DNA of 64,000 nucleotides from Cephalotrichum gorgonifer (taxonomy: Eukaryota > Ascomycota > Sordariomycetes > Microascales > Microascaceae): positions 1-64,000 of the forward strand of contig ONZQ02000017.1 of NCBI GenBank assembly GCA_900312665.1. Reading direction: 5' to 3'. The position numbers and the translations under genes were made by a program. This document shows, in pieces, positions 20,851 through 32,381 of the stretch; position 1 is the stretch's first letter; the number at the start of each line of letters is the position of its first letter. Below the pieces are notes generated by a model. That model did not search any database and was not told the DNA's origin. It saw nothing but the letters and a program-made list of their open reading frames with translations.

Positions 20851-22686
20851 CTACATAGTCCCTAGTATAAAGGAATCCCCAATGAGAGCATGAGTCCCTG
20901 TGCCAGTAGGCCGTATTGTAAAGGGGACCTCCGCTCCAAGAACCACACATATCAAATCTCCCTCCCTTGCTTCTTTCCTAACCATTCCTAGCCGGCCTCC
21001 TTGGGTGGTACAGAACCGCCGTGTCTCCATAGACAAAATCGACTGCTCAATCAGAGGTCCGTGCGTGAAGAGTGATTCGCGCACCCGCTCAGACAGGATA
21101 AAGTTCGGATCGAAAAAGGAGAAGACGTAGCCGGTGTAGTCTTTCATCGTCGCGAGTACATCTTCTGATAGGGGGTCCCGCATGCCGGTCAGGTCGCACA
21201 GGATTGTCCGCGCGAATGCGAGCCACTGGACGTCTGGGGCGCGGTCTAGCCAGCCTGGCTCTAAGGTGAGGGCCGCGCATTCTCGCAGCCAGTTGCGTAT
21301 TCGCATCTTGACCATGGAGGCAAAGCCCTTTTTCTGGAGGATGTCGGTATCGGAAGGAAATGGGGTGTCGCAGAGGCAGGTAGCCGTTGTCTTGATGGTG
21401 TCGATTATCCGTCCTTGTAAGTGAAGATGGGTGCCATTGTTGGAGACTGTGATCGGGTCTTTCGTATCCCCCCCGGCCCTGAATAGTCGTGGTCGGATCG
21501 TATATGATATCAAGGGGTTGACAGAACCGCCGGAAATAAGGTCAGGGACCCACGAAGGAAGTGAAAGCCTTGGGACTTCGGACGTGTTCTCGGTTCCTTG
21601 AACGATGGACATATGTGGAGCAAGGCCTAGGACCTTGAGATTCTGGTCCTGTACCAGGGTCGCTGTGGCAAAATAGACGTGGACTTCCTCTATAGACATT
21701 GAGTAGTCTGGTTCGAGGTCGCTGTTGTGGGGGGTCAAGTTTAAAATGGCATATATATGATCTCTGGTGTCGTTGCATTTGAATGAGGCCGTTGACATGA
21801 TTACATCTACCAGGTTTGCCGTTGAGCGGTAGTGGGCAATCATTAGGATCATGTATGTGTTGGTTAGGGCCCGCAGCGGTGCGCCTTGTTCTAGAAAAGA
21901 TGACGCCATGTAAGGTACATAGGCGTTGACTGCAAGTGCGCCGGTTGTACATTAGCGAGAGATTACCCAAACTGAAGATTCGGGAAGAATTATGCACCGA
22001 CAGACAGGCCCGCAAGCGAGGCATATAATCCATAGGAGCCCAGCCTGTAGCAGACACTGGCAAGGTCTCTCCATGAGAACTCGAGATCTCCACAAATTGC
22101 CAGCCTCTCTACCCTATGATCGGCCATGGCAACTTCTTGAATGATCCATTTCCTGTTAAACCAAGGTCTGCAGAGAAGGTTGTTCATCGGGCCCAAATTA
22201 TGGTCCTTGAAATTGGGCTTTTTATCTTTGCGGAGGTTCTATCAGTACTCTCGGTTAGCAAAATCATATATTTTGGAGTCCTAAGATTTCTCCGCGCAAT
22301 GTGATTTGGATGAACTAGATATTAGATCGTGAAGTGGCGTGCGTATAAATTTGGCTCATTAACCCCACCTGCTGGCCTTTCTCCAACACATCTTTTTGGT
22401 TGATGCACACAGCATCGACCCACAGTGCTCTCGCCCGGTTGGGCAGTCGTAGCCGTTTCAGAGCCGTGTACAGGCTATTAGTGACCTCAATTGGTCTGCC
22501 TCCACAATACACGGTTCGAGAATCATTCGGATCGCCCCAACAGTATGATATGGCCTCATATTCTATTCCCGGGCCGAGATTGACTACTTGGAGTTCAAAG
22601 TGAATCTCCTGAGTCCCTGGCACAAGGTGCAAAATCCTCATCTCCCTGGCCCCGAAGAGCGGCTCATAGCTGAATGGAGTACTCAT
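20851..22686 (-). pseudogene. HET-domain (heterokaryon incompatibility) gene with central deletion
   Basis: Exon 1 from the ATG at 22686 carries the HET opening: FSYEPL, YEAISYCWGD, then ALWVDAVCINQKD and QVGLMSQIYTHAT, after which the frame stops at 22315. The next readable part (about 22240-21998) resumes at LLCRPWFNRKWIIQEVAMA. An intron fits at 21997-21930 (GTGCAT...TTGCAG), and the last exon ends at 20851. The usual segment between the IY.A motif and the RPWF.R.W.IQE motif, including the VWLG strand, is missing, and the roughly 75 bp that replace it contain stops in all relevant frames. HET proteins trigger cell death on fusion of unlike hyphae. This copy should not make a full protein, although an N-terminal 123-aa HET fragment or the C-terminal part could be expressed. 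Confidence 0.65.
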
Positions 22687-23556
22687 TGTGAAATAGTCAA
22701 GTGCATACTGGTGATCGTAGAGAGAGGCGATGGAAGGCAAGAAGTTAGATACGGAGGCAGGATTAGGTGCGGAGAACGAGGACTACTAAAGGGGGATGCT
22801 ATTACAATACAACTCCGGGAGCTGAGCGACATATTGCTAACCCAAGACGGAATAACGCATCCAATAATTTGTTCAGCTGGAAGAGCAAATATCGAAAGCA
22901 ATGACCAATCGCCATATGAGAGTATGTCAACAGCGGCCAGGCTGTCGTACAAAATAACACGCAAACCCCAAAATACATCGGATGCTACCTTGGATTCAAG
23001 GTGCCATCCAACAGCGTTAACTTTCAACCACATTCAGACGTAGAATGCGGATTCAGCTTCAGCACGGGGCTTGCTCATAATAGGGGAGGACATTACTAAT
23101 AACCCACTCATAGGAAATAAATTCTCAAAATGAAATACGTATATCACCTCTACAGATATGCAAGCTGGCGTTAGAGCGATGACTATATAATCCGAATGGA
23201 ACAGATACCTAGCCATATTAGCTTGAAGGAGCGATTGAGAGCAGCCTACCACTAGGGCGCAAGCGGAGTGCAGGGGGTCATAAACTTTCGCGGCTATTGG
23301 AGACTGCAGCCCTCAGTCTAAGCTGTCTGAGTGGCAGACTAATCTAAAATGTAACTGTACTGATGCAGTAGCCCGGGTCAAAGTATAGTGTGAAGCAGAT
23401 CTGGTGAGCTAACACAGATACACCTATCCGGCGTATAGCGGTTTATAGAGGTATCTATTGACCCTTCACCATGGCTACAAGTATACAAGAGGCGCCGTAT
23501 TTCAAAGCCTTCATATAGGTAGGAGACTATCAGAGCGCTTTTAACTAAATTATGGA
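22687..23556. other. Intergenic region, no gene seen
   Basis: Lies between the HET start and the 3' end of biotin synthase. Short frames such as 22588-23043 carry no recognisable domain. Confidence 0.5.
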
Positions 23557-24919
23557 TCAGGTTTGGGGTTCCCTGGAAGATCGGCGAAAGCTCTTCATTG
23601 GCTTCAGCCCCCAGCGTCCAAACATAGCGCTGTCCTCATCCCAGCCATTACATTCCGTCGTTAACATCTTCTCACCAGTGAAAATGGCGTTTGCTCCGGC
23701 CATGAAACAGATAGCCTGCTTCTCCTCAGACATGGTTTTCCGCCCCGCAGCGATACGGATGATGGTTTTCGGCATCAAGATACGGGCGGTGGCGATAGTC
23801 CTCAGTATGCTTGTAAACGGGACAGGCGGCTGGTTTCCCAGCGGGGTACCTTTGATGGGCACTAGAGCGTTGACAGGAAAGCTCTCAGGGTGGGCTGGTA
23901 ACGTCGAGACGGTATGAAGCAGACCAATGCGATCCTCAGAGGACTCGCCGAGGCCGAGGATGCCGCCAGAGCAGACGCCGATGTTAGCGTCTCGAACGTG
24001 GCCTAGGGTCTTTAGGCGCTCGTCGTAGGTTCGTGTCGAGATGACGGAAGGGTAGAAATCTCGGCTGGTGTCGACGTTGTGATTGTAGGCGGTTAGACCG
24101 GCTTCTTTCAGCTCTGCAGCCTGGTGCTCGTCAATCATGCCAAGGGTCACGCAGGACTCCATGCCCAAGGCACGTACACCCTGGACCATGGCCTTGATGT
24201 TCTTGAGAGAATTCTTGCGGCCGCGCATATCGCGCCAGGCGGCGCCCATACAGAACCGAGTGCTCCCGTTGGCAGCGGCGACGCGGGCGGCGGCTAGGAC
24301 GGACTCAACGGTCTCGGTGCGCTTTGCCTCGAGACCGGTACCCTTCTGGTACCGGGTTGACTGAGCGCAGTAGGAGCAGTCTTCGGTACAACCCCCTGTC
24401 TTGATATTCATGAGGGTACAGAGCTGGACCTCGGCGGGGTCGTGGAACCGCCGGTGGAGGCTTGCCTTTCAAGTTCAGACTACTCGTCAGCTGTCTGCCA
24501 AGGCAAGGCGAGGAGGGGTTTCGGGACTAGCTTACCGCTTGGTACGCTAGCTCCATCGGAGACTGATAGTAGATGGCAGCAATTTCCCTGCGCGTCCAGT
24601 CCTGCCTGGGAGCATTGGCAGCAACAGCCTCTCTCAGTGTCCTCTCGGCAAAATCACGTGCGTCGCTCTCGGTATGCTGGTCGTCCCCAGCAGAGGCCGA
24701 AGATGCAGACGTAAGACGCGGGCCGGAGTCCGAGAGGGGGTCATCCACTCGTGAGCGTTCAGCAGCGGTGGCGGTCGACATTCGGATCAGGGCTGGGGTC
24801 GCAGAGCTGAAGGGAGAGGGGGGGACGGCGAGACGCGTACTCATAGGCCAGCTAAGAATAACAGTGCCTCGCCTGGCGCGGAGCGCCTCACAGTAGGCTC
24901 TTGTCGAAGTGCGATTCAT
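23557..24919 (-). CDS. bioB: Biotin synthase
   Basis: Two exons: 24919-24536 and 24465-23557, with a 70-nt intron (GTAAGC...GAAAG) at phase 0, giving 430 aa. The enzyme inserts sulfur into dethiobiotin, the last step of biotin synthesis, as a radical-SAM protein with 4Fe-4S and 2Fe-2S clusters. The SAM motif GGCTEDCSYCAQS gives Cys154, Cys158 and Cys161. Further family marks are the RFCMGAAWR, YNHNVDTS, IGVCSGGI and IIRIAAGR segments (2Fe-2S ligands Cys and Arg). The first 45 residues are rich in Arg, Ser and Thr with almost no acidic residues, as in mitochondrial targeting peptides. The start chosen is the ATG at 24919; an internal Met at codon 26 or 46 could give a cytosolic form. No other biotin gene is nearby. 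Confidence 0.93.
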
Positions 24920-25593
24920 GATGTAGGCGCCAATCAAAATACCAGCCCTGTACGATGGGTAAATGGACAAGAGAAAGAGGACAAGGATGCGGCAGAAGTT
25001 GGTGGCCCCTCAACATTTATTTTCCAGCTCAAAAGCGGGCGGGTAGAAGCTTGTGAGTCAATTACCTCGGCCAATTAACCACAATGTATTATGCAGACGA
25101 TCCACCCCGCTATCACCCCAAACCCTCACCACTCGGAGATATATACAAACCGGCGCAGGCTACCAGGAAAGGCGTGATGCTTGAAGGCCATGCATGTGAC
25201 AGATACATACTTTACTTAGGCATGACAGTCCGTAGGGCCTTGTATATCTGCAACTACTTGGGTCTAGACATCATTTAAAGAGTGCTGTTTCACATGGAAT
25301 AAAAGACGCGAAAGCAGGCTGGAACAATCCAGCTACTTAAGGACCAGTACGTATTAGGTAACAGCTGCAAATACTGCCAATATGCTACAACCAGGTCAAG
25401 AAGGTATCGTCCCATTTAAAGTAGTATGTGGTAGTACTCAAGCAAATTTGTGGGCCCTCTAGCCCCTGGATTAATTTCCGATACCTGTCGATTGAACAAG
25501 GGCAAGCGTCGGTCAGCTCAACTGACTACAAAATAAAGCTACCCCGCACCTTTTAGCGCAAATTGTCGCGTCCAATCTGAGACACGCTCACCA
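24920..25593. other. Divergent promoter region of biotin synthase and the GPI-type protein
   Basis: No gene recognised. A 64-codon frame at 25084-25278 has no domain. Confidence 0.5.
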
Positions 25594-26937
25594 ATGTCTA
25601 TGCTTTCCCAGTTCATATCAATCCGCCTCCTCGTCCTCGTCCTCCTTCTCCTCCACCTCGCCATCGCCCAAAGGCGGGGTGGCAGTCATAGTGGAGGGAG
25701 TGATTCGGATGATGGGGATGATGATGGCGACAATGGCGGCTCTGGGGATGACGACGGCAGTGGTGGTGGCTCCAGTGGTGGAGGGGACAGCGCGCTCCCT
25801 AGCAGCCCCTGTGACTGGGGCGCGCGACACAAAGCCTTCGGCCTTCCTGGAATCTACTACAATGGCACCCTCACGATTCGGCACCATATAACTGCCAACA
25901 CTGCCTGGGACAAGGAGGTCAGAGACAGCCCTGCCCCCCCGGACGAGTTCACAAACTGCCAGAACGACGACCGGTCCGCTAAAACCTACGACTATCCGGC
26001 GATCCTCCTCGTCGCGCCTACTGGCAATGACTCCGATACGAACCCCTTCCACTGGCAACTGCGTGCCTTCCAGCCTGCTAACCAGGTCCGGGGCGATAAC
26101 GGTGTCGACTTCCTTGACTTCGAGCAGCGCTGGGTCTATATCCGCTCGAGCGACTTCGTTGCCACCAACGGTACCGTCTCGGATTACAGCGAGAGGTGGC
26201 CTGTCCGCAACAAGTGGCGCGACGCGGACGCTACGCAGCTCAATCAGGTCACGCGCGTCTACTGGCCCACGAAAATTACCTCCGAGGACGGCGGCGTATA
26301 CTCATCGTCCGCCGAGTACTCACACGAGCCCCCGTCCGTCAACAAGGCTGACTACAACCTACCAGTGCGGAGTTATGGCAAACATACGAGCCAATACGTC
26401 ACACTGAGCGACGTATGCTCGTTCCACCAGGAGACAGAGGGCATCTTTGGCGATGCAGCGGCGCTGCCCCGGAGCGAAATCACGACAGGGGACACGAACA
26501 TTGCGACCACGACACCGACTCTGTGGCTTGCCACCGGAGCAACGGCCGAGATGGCTGGCATCGGCGGGAACTCCGTGCAGATGACGCTAAACAATAGTCT
26601 CGAGAGGGTGGCCCCCCTTAGTGGAGATCGCAAGGCGGGCTGTAGGGAGCCTCACCAGTTCGAATTTTCCCATTTCGGATCGATACATTCGTCGGACGAT
26701 GAATCCTCCACCCCAGTACCGTGGAGTCTAACTTTGGAACTCGTCCTCTCCTTCCAGGGTTCCCTTGTTGAAGAGAACAGTACAACTATAGGTGGAATGG
26801 AAGGGGGGAAGCTTCTCTTTGGGGCATCCTATGAGCTTCCAGGAGGGGGGGCAGACGACGAGAGTGGAAGTGGCGAGTTAAATGTAGCATGGGCAAGCGT
26901 AGTTCTTGGCTTACTGTTAAGACTTCTTCTCATTTAG
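25594..26937 (+). CDS. GPI-anchored-type cell-surface protein with Gly/Ser/Asp-rich linker
   Basis: The unspliced frame from ATG 25594 gives 447 aa. Residues 1-25 form a signal peptide (LLVLVLLLLHLAIAQ). Residues about 28-68 are a low-complexity linker of Gly, Ser and Asp. The middle domain (about 72-400) has several cysteines, aromatic residues and many N-glycosylation sequons (NGT, NDS, NNS, NST). The last 16 residues are hydrophobic (AWASVVLGLLLRLLLI) after a small-residue acidic stretch (GSGEL), as in GPI-attachment signals. It probably sits on the plasma membrane or wall. The globular domain is not recognised. The clear signal at both ends makes a real gene likely. Confidence 0.75.
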   Translation: MSMLSQFISIRLLVLVLLLLHLAIAQRRGGSHSGGSDSDDGDDDGDNGGSGDDDGSGGGSSGGGDSALPSSPCDWGARHKAFGLPGIYYNGTLTIRHHITANTAWDKEVRDSPAPPDEFTNCQNDDRSAKTYDYPAILLVAPTGNDSDTNPFHWQLRAFQPANQVRGDNGVDFLDFEQRWVYIRSSDFVATNGTVSDYSERWPVRNKWRDADATQLNQVTRVYWPTKITSEDGGVYSSSAEYSHEPPSVNKADYNLPVRSYGKHTSQYVTLSDVCSFHQETEGIFGDAAALPRSEITTGDTNIATTTPTLWLATGATAEMAGIGGNSVQMTLNNSLERVAPLSGDRKAGCREPHQFEFSHFGSIHSSDDESSTPVPWSLTLELVLSFQGSLVEENSTTIGGMEGGKLLFGASYELPGGGADDESGSGELNVAWASVVLGLLLRLLLI

Positions 26938-27955
26938 AATTATAATGTCAAGGGGCACCGACTATCACGCCAGTTAGCACAGTCATAATATAATCCCTTA
27001 TACTCACTACAGCCGTCAATATGAAGGACAAGACTGGGCACTTTTCTGTCATGATTAGGCCGGAACAGGTAGTAATCTGGTCTATAATCCTGGCATAAGT
27101 TATATGCTGTGTTACTTTCAGGTCTGAGCGGGGCATGGAACAACACTACTAGCTAAAACCTTTTATAATCTGTGAGGAGAGCGTGGGTGCCATCATGAAC
27201 TCTCGGAGGCACACAGACCCCATTTTCTATACTATCCCATCATAATATCACGAGGTTGGATGCTAGGTAGGACTAAATTGGCCAGCTACAACATTGATGA
27301 TATCGAACATTATACGTCACCGTGGAGTAGCCACAGTCTTGAAAGACAATACAGCCGAGCCCATGGGTCGTATGGATGGCACTTATGGCTGTCTCTAATC
27401 CGATGGTGTTGCGCCATGACCAGATCCGCTGAGTCAATTGCATGATATATGATGCCTTTCTTTTAGCAATCGATGACATGGCTTCTGATCTGTCTGCCTC
27501 CTTTGGAAGTTTAGGTATCGGCTGCTTTATAGGGGAAAAAACCCCTTCCCTAGCTCTGGTTGCGGAGAATCCGGATTTACTGGAATATACACCGGGCTTA
27601 ATTCCGAATGCAATTGGCACTAACCCCGGTCAAGTTTCATGCGGTGCCTATACCTCGACTAAGACCATGAACTTCCAAAACTAGATGGCTACAAAAGTGC
27701 CCGCAACATACAGCAAAGCCAATCATAAATCCTTAACTCCGCAAGGTAGAGCCATGATCGACAATCGCTTTATGGGTTCTTAAGTCCGGATATTGGAAAG
27801 GGCTATTATGGCGCACTGGACTTTAAGATGAGGAATTTAAAGAGTATATGATAGATCATGAATCACTGTGTCCCTGGCGGTATATCTATTTCTCGTCAAT
27901 TTCCGATAGACCTTTGAGCATAACGTACCTTGCATGAATCTCACGAGCCATCCCT
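26938..27955. other. Intergenic region, no gene called
   Basis: Frames at 27273-27620 (minus) and 27442-27684 (plus) overlap each other and lack recognisable domains; they are left uncalled. Confidence 0.5.
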
Positions 27956-29013
27956 ATGGGCTATATCAAGAACATCGCCATCGTCGGTGTATGTGTAACC
28001 TGCTCACCGCTCCATACATATTCTTCCCTGCTAACTACCTACAGGCCACTGGCACGATTGGCAGCCGCATTGTCTCTGAGTTCCTCGCCCAGGGAAAACA
28101 CACCATAACAGCAATCACCCGTACTGATAGCAATGCGCACATCCCACCTGGAGTCAATATTGCCAAAGTTGACTACTCCGATCCCACTTCCCTCGTCGTC
28201 GCTCTTCGCGGCCACCAGGCGTTGATAATCACGCTCCCACCGGCGTCCGAGGGAATCCAAGGCCAGCTAGTCGATGCTGCTGCAGAGGCCGACATCTCCT
28301 ACATCGTCACCAATGGGTGGGGATTTGACAAGACGCACATTTCAGCCGAGGACGTCTTGGGCCCCGGTCAGCAAGCTATCAATAAGCGAATTGAAGAGCT
28401 AGGTATGAGTTGGATCGAGTTTGTATCTGGATTCTGGTATGAGTTCAGCCTTGCCAGGGGGGTCAATACTTTCGGCTTCGACTTTGAGCAGAAGACTGTG
28501 CTCTTCCTGGATGAAGGGACCGCACGGATTAATGTCGCGACATGGGAGCAGACAGCACAGGCAGTTGTCAAGGTTTTCACACTGAAGGAATTCCCGGACA
28601 ATGAACAAGATGAGGACAACTCCCTTTCCCGCTTAAAAAACACCAACATCTATTTCAAGAGCTTTTTAGTAAGCCAGAAGGATATGTTCGAGTCTGTCTT
28701 GAGGGTTACCGGTGACAGGCGAGAGGACTGGAAGGTGAGCTATGAAACCTCGGAAAACAGGTTTAAGAGCGGCCAGCAAATTCTCCAGCAGGGTGATAGA
28801 ACAGGGTTTATGAGGCTGATGTATGCGCGCATGTTCTACCCAGAGGAGACAGGGGACGGATCAGGGGCTTTTGAGCATTGGGGGAAGCTCTTGAATGAGG
28901 AGCTAGGGTTGCCCCGTGAGGATTTCGATGAGAGGACGAAAGTTGCGCTCGAGGGGGCTAAAGACTTTACACGGTTTGGACTAGTGAGTAGCGCGTACTC
29001 AAGCCTGAGCTAG
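27956..29013 (+). CDS. NmrA-like NAD(P)-binding atypical SDR
   Basis: Exon 1 (27956-27988, 11 codons) and exon 2 (28045-29013) join across a 56-nt intron (GTATGT...CTAAC...CTACAG) to give 333 aa. The splice rebuilds the nucleotide-binding motif VGATGTIG; reading without it gives a false N-terminus. ITRTDSNAHIPPGVNIAKVDYSD is the usual beta2-beta3 region, and NGWGFD follows the cofactor fold. Family members include isoflavone-reductase-like enzymes and the redox-sensing regulator NmrA, so enzymatic and regulatory roles are both possible. The YxxxK catalytic pair is not evident. Confidence 0.82.
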
Positions 29014-29498
29014 ACAACAGCGGGGGCACTATTACTACTTACAGAAACTGATCTGCTGTAATGGATTTCACGTTCTCATTATCTAAACTAGTTATTCCCA
29101 ATAGGTAAATGCTTGAATCGAAAAGTGGCCTCATGCTAGCAGTCCAACAGCACTACGGGTTTCGCGTCATATTTGGCTTCTATCGATTCAAATCCTTTGC
29201 CATATCTTGTATGAAAGAGGCCTGAGGATAGCAGTTATAGAAATACTGGAGCAGCTGGTATAGGTTGTAGAAGACTCAATTAGGGTAGGTTTCTGCCCAG
29301 GCAGAGCACTCGCAATAAAGACCTACACTAGCTGAAAACATCCCGAAATGATAGACTGGAAGAAGCTGGAAAGGACTGACTAAAGGCCCAAACGATTCTT
29401 GTAGCTAAACCTCTTTCAAGGTCAGAGGGATATGTACAGCATTGCTTGCTTCCCACTAAATCATCTCGCTTTGCCAAGACTAATATAATATGGAGAAT
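29014..29498. other. Intergenic region, no gene seen
   Basis: Short spacer between convergent genes; nothing recognised. Confidence 0.5.
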
Positions 29499-31631
29499 TC
29501 AGCTATCCTTCCGATGGGATTTGATCATCTCTGCTGCTCTCTCCGCAACAGCGTACACGGTAGACTGAGTATGCGCAGCAGGGATCATAGGCATGACACT
29601 CGCATCCACCACTCAGAGCCCCTCAACTCCATAAACCCGCAGGCGATTATCCACGACGCCCCCGAATTCTCGCGGCAACATGGCAGCCGTTCCAACAGGA
29701 TGATCGAAGCTAGGTCTAAGGAGGGACTCTCGCATAGCCGTCTCAATTTCAATATCGGTCTGGACGGCTGGTCCTGGGGACAACTCCACCGGCTCAAGCG
29801 AGGCGACGCTCTCGGCCGCCATAAACTCTCGGACCTTACGGAGGGCACGTACGATGACGGTCATGTCCACCGGGTTTGAGTTGGTGTTGAAATCTATAAG
29901 CGGTGAGATAGATGGATCCGGGTTTGTGCTGTTTATGAAGATGGTGCCTCTAGATAGCGGTTTCTGAAGGGCCACTGGGACTGTAGCAGCGCCTCCAAAG
30001 GTAATTTCGAGAACTCCAGCCTCTGGGCTGCGGAACTGCGACTGCAAGATTTTGCGCTGCTCGAGAAACCCTTGCAGGAGAGATGGGTTCTCAGCGTAAA
30101 TTTCAGGGAGATGATCTAATGGTTCCTGGGCCCCGATGCTGTCGGCAATTGACTCAAACTCGGGATCTAAGTCCTGAAGAGAGGGGAAGACCACGCGGTT
30201 TCCCCAGCCATGCGTGAATGGACCAGTTTTGTTGCTTGTATATTCCTCCCAGGCCGTGTCGTAGAACTCGGGATTATTCATCAAATCGGAGTTTATGGCT
30301 GTATTGTTGTTGACTAGGATCGTGGTTAGCTTAGACCAGGTCACAAACTACCGGTGAGGTATAGCAAGGGGGGTTGGGGTGTTGGCCATACATTGGTACA
30401 CCGCAAAAAATGATGGGTGGTCCTGGAAGTTCGCACCAACTCCTGGAGAATCCACGACAAGGTCAATCCCTAACGACTCCAAAAGCTTTGCTGGCCCGAT
30501 GCCACTGAGCTGTAGGATACGAGCGGTGTTCACAGTTCCTGCGGCTAGGACTACGTGCTTGGACGAGACGAATTCGCTCTCCTCTCCATCGCGGCTGACA
30601 ATTTCCACTCCTGTGACCACGCTTCCATCAAACTTCACAGTCGCGCCGTAGTGTCGAACTAGAAGGTGGAGGTTGGGCCGGCCACTAACGGGGGCGTAGT
30701 ACGCGGTCTCTGCAGAAGATCGCGTCGCCTCTCTGCCATCCGCGTTCTGTGGAAGCCAAGAAAGACCAACGTTTCTTCCATCTGCACCATCGGCCAAGAC
30801 TCGGGCACCAAGATCATCGGACCACGCCCGTGCTTGAAACTCTGCAAGCCACACAATTAGCGGCCGTAAAAAGTTGTGATTTTGTAACCAGCAACCGGGC
30901 CACTCCACAGCCCCCAATGCTCGCTGCAATACCTTTCATTGAGACGATGTGCTTAGGTTATGACGAAACTCACCTGCCGCCGGCCATTGCCAAGATGGAT
31001 AGCCAACACGTATAGGTCCATTTCCATAGGCGTTGGGACTCCATTCGTATCCATACCGCTCGACGTACTCGTCGGCAGGAGGAACAAATGTTGCAGACTT
31101 GCGGAAATACCCAACCAGCGACTTCCATCCCCACCGAGAATTCGCCAGATCCTCCCAGGAGTTGTAGTCAATCGCGGAACCGCGATTCCAAATCATCCCG
31201 TTCACAGTTGAGCCACCACCTACAACCTTTCCCATTCTCAAGCTAGTTACGCGATTGTCAAGATACGCTTGAGGGACGGATTCCATCTCGTAAAGCCTGG
31301 GGGTTTGGTCCAAAGTTGTGAAGTACGGCACGGTCACGTTGATTGTGTTAGCAAAGTCGCCGTATTCAATAACCAAGACGGATTCTGCCCGAAGACCGAT
31401 TAATAAATATCCACGAGCCGGTTCGTATAGAAGCGGTGCAAGGGGAGTGACTGTACTACTCTCGTCTTCACTCAGACGTGTTGCAACCACGAGACCGCTC
31501 GTGCCACCGCCTACTACGATGTAGTCATATTCGGCCGAAATAGACCCCAGGTCCCGTTTTACATGACCGTCCGGATGGTGAGCACATGCTGCTAATGATG
31601 GAAGAAGTAGCAATCGGGCGAGGATCTTCAT
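29499..31631 (-). pseudogene. Secreted GMC oxidoreductase with premature TGA near the C-terminus
   Basis: Four exons: 31631-31457, 31384-30974, 30841-30392 and 30313-29613. All three introns (72, 132 and 78 nt) are multiples of three. A signal peptide (ILARLLLLPSLAACA) is followed by the FAD motif VVGGGTSG, then GKVVGGGSTVNGM, the second GMC signature GTVNTARILQLSGIGP, and SFDHPVGTAAM with the first catalytic His. The frame then stops at TGA 29615-29613, in GL-stop-VVDASVMP, where the family has Arg; CGA-to-TGA explains it. The same frame continues 37 codons to a TGA at 29501-29499 and encodes the missing tail IPAAHTQSTVYAVAERAA, with the second catalytic position. GMC enzymes oxidise alcohols or sugars using FAD. 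Truncation should abolish activity unless the stop is read through or is an error. Confidence 0.75.
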
Positions 31632-32381
31632 CGCGACGTAGGATATGGCTAGCAGGAAGGGTTTTGCCAGCTTCGTATAGATGGTGAAAGTGAACCAGGT
31701 CGAATAGAAAATTGGACTGGTACGATGATGAAGGAAAACCGAACAGAAGTTCTTCCCTGCTTATAGATCAACCCCTATAAACCCCGCATGATAAATGCCG
31801 GTTAAAAACACCATGGAGCTGAGGGTTTGCATGTGCAATGTGATGCTGACTATCCATGCCCATGACTCTTACTTGGCATAAGCATTTCGTCATCAGACTT
31901 GTAGAGTTGCATTGTGGTATTCAATAAGATAGAATATCCTTCAAATAATTTTAGTCGTAATGATCCAAAGTAATTGCTCCGGCAGGTACGGCTCCAAAAT
32001 AGGGAAATGAATGTCAATCCGACGGCCAGACTGTTTATGATACACATATTGTACATGTGTAATATACCCTTGCGCTGAGAGTTTACCTACCCCGCCGGAC
32101 CACCGAGAGAGGTACCATCAACTTCGGATCTCCACCGGCTTTTCCGAAACACCAGGAATGCCATTTCCATATGATCATTACAGAAACACGGGTTTATATA
32201 TGGATGGGTACGGCAACATGTCGTACATCCCATGGAACTACAAGATCAATTGGCTCTAAAGCAGGTAAAAGCACCTCTCACTCCCAAGGAGGGCGAGGGA
32301 GAAGCGTAATCTCTCTCACTGGGCCGGGGAAGTGAGTGTTTAGGTCGGTCAAGTATATTTACTGACTACTGCGCTGCACCA
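31632..32381. other. Intergenic region, no gene seen
   Basis: Promoter side of the GMC gene and 3' side of the aldolase gene; no domain-bearing frame. Confidence 0.5.

Noticed and set aside
27273..27684. Two overlapping frames on opposite strands
   Set aside because: Each would exclude the other and neither shows a known domain.
30348..30350. In-frame TAG in the middle of the GMC oxidoreductase
   Set aside because: It lies in a 78-nt intron (30391-30314, GTATGG...CTAAC...CTAG); splicing keeps the frame and restores a good family match (AVYQ-FNNNTA).
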